NCBI GenBank assembly: GCA_030150965.1 | Contig: JASLEW010000657.1 | Coordinates: forward strand, 1 to 5,782 | Reading direction: 5' to 3' | DNA from: Thermoanaerobaculia bacterium | GTDB lineage: Bacteria; Acidobacteriota; Thermoanaerobaculia; Multivoradales; UBA5704 | DNA length: 5,782 nt | Shown here: piece by piece, positions 5,463 to 5,782 of the stretch | Position numbering within the stretch: position 1 is the first letter of the stretch | Layout: each line of letters opens with the position of its first letter | Notes under the pieces: model-generated | Told to the model about the DNA's origin: nothing | Databases searched by the model: none | The model's input: only the letters and a program-made list of their open reading frames with translations | Program-made: the position numbers and the translations under genes

Positions 5463-5563
5463 GCCACGGATTCTACCGCCGCGCGGCGCACCGCCGCTCC
5501 GCGCCGCGGCCCGGCGCGGCAGGCGGCGGCGCGTCGGCCGGGAAGCGCGGGGAAGCCGAGGGC

Positions 5564-5588
5564 AAAAAAATGCCGCCCGCAGGCGGCA
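5564..5588 (-). terminator. Rho-independent terminator of the pilin-like gene
   Basis: On the minus strand TGCCGCC, a four-base loop TGCG and GGCGGCA form a perfect 7-bp, mostly G:C stem (5588-5571), followed immediately by seven T (5570-5564). It lies 51 bases after the stop of the pilin-like gene at the right edge, which reads towards it. On the plus strand the A-run precedes the hairpin, so it acts in one direction only. It isolates the dehydrogenase-phosphotransferase pair from the upstream gene. Confidence 0.85.
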
Positions 5589-5639
5589 CATCGAGGCGAG
5601 ATCCAACAGAAGGGGGGGTGCGATGCGGTGCGGCTCGGC

Positions 5640-5782
5640 TCAGTTGGCCGACGTCTTCTGCGGCCAGCGGACGAAGTAGCCGTCGGCCCACACCAGGTCG
5701 CGGTCGTAATCCGTCGGATCGAAACCGGTGACCGTGTAGTCGGCGGAGTCGGCCACGCCGTCACGTCCGTAGGAGGCGATCG
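5640..5782 (-). CDS. C-terminal end of a type IV pilin / type II secretion pseudopilin-like protein (partial)
   Basis: The last 46 codons of a leftward gene are present, its start lying beyond the right edge. The fragment contains IASYGRDG near its beginning, then FDPTDYDRDLVWADGYFVRWP, and ends KTSAN followed by TGA at 5640-5642. A SYGxDG motif, an acidic stretch and a final 'D-I/L-V-x-x-D/N-G-x-F-V-R-x-P' are what I remember at the C-termini of GspG-like and other prepilin-type proteins, where the acidic loop can bind calcium. The N-terminal methylation helix that would prove this is outside the window. Codon usage is strongly G/C-ending and a good terminator follows, so the reading frame itself is secure. 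Confidence 0.65.
   Translation of the reverse strand, partial: IASYGRDGVADSADYTVTGFDPTDYDRDLVWADGYFVRWPQKTSAN

Noticed and set aside
5463..5606. 48-residue N-terminal extension of the acyl-CoA dehydrogenase to the ATG at 5606
   Set aside because: It would read through the rho-independent terminator hairpin and is Arg/Pro/Ala-rich, with no resemblance to an acyl-CoA dehydrogenase N-terminus.
5459..5764. Minus-strand 101-codon frame at the right edge
   Set aside because: It overlaps the pilin-like C-terminus in another frame and the terminator, and is Arg/Pro/Thr-rich. The frame ending at 5640 has the better motif and a terminator placed correctly behind it.

Overview
The window is a very GC-rich (by eye above 70%) stretch of bacterial chromosome with dense coding and strong G/C preference at third codon positions. 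The gene mix is a soluble HxxxxCxxC mini-protein, a secreted DUF3617 protein, a pilin-like C-terminus ending in a WADGYFVRWP motif, and a paired acyl-CoA dehydrogenase/phosphotransferase. From memory this recalls high-GC Acidobacteriota (Thermoanaerobaculia-like) or other soil/sediment lineages, but no rRNA or marker gene is present, so the placement is an inference. I see no tRNA, rRNA, CRISPR array, insertion sequence or phage gene.

Layout from left to right. (1) A secreted NlpC/P60 cell-wall peptidase runs leftwards (77-790), possibly followed by the first codons of another leftward gene at the edge. (2) A 307-base divergent intergenic region (791-1097) is less GC-rich in its right half. 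It carries a 9-bp inverted repeat whose two arms each contain TTGACA, plus a plausible sigma70-type promoter reading left. (3) A rightward two-gene unit follows: a zinc-dependent alcohol dehydrogenase (1098-2111), overlapping by 4 bases an 89-aa protein with a putative metal-binding HxxxxCxxC motif (2108-2377). (4) The remaining genes run leftwards: a secreted DUF3617 protein (2460-2972), a phosphotransferase of the APH/choline-kinase fold (3064-4236) and an acyl-CoA dehydrogenase (4233-5462). The last two overlap by 4 bases (GTGA). (5) At the right edge is the C-terminal end of a pilin/pseudopilin-like protein (5640-5782), followed by a clear rho-independent terminator (5564-5588) that separates it from the dehydrogenase gene.

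The most informative part is the dehydrogenase-phosphotransferase pair. Its two products correspond to the two enzymatic domains fused in animal ACAD10/ACAD11 and to the LvaA/LvaC pair of levulinate catabolism. By family knowledge they would phosphorylate a hydroxyacyl-CoA and then process the phosphorylated intermediate so that it can enter beta-oxidation. This is an established type of system rather than a new one, but the gene order, the inserted segment in the kinase and the unknown substrate deserve attention. The other notable oddities are an Asp in place of the first structural-zinc Cys of the alcohol dehydrogenase, and the coupling of that enzyme to the small HxxxxCxxC protein.
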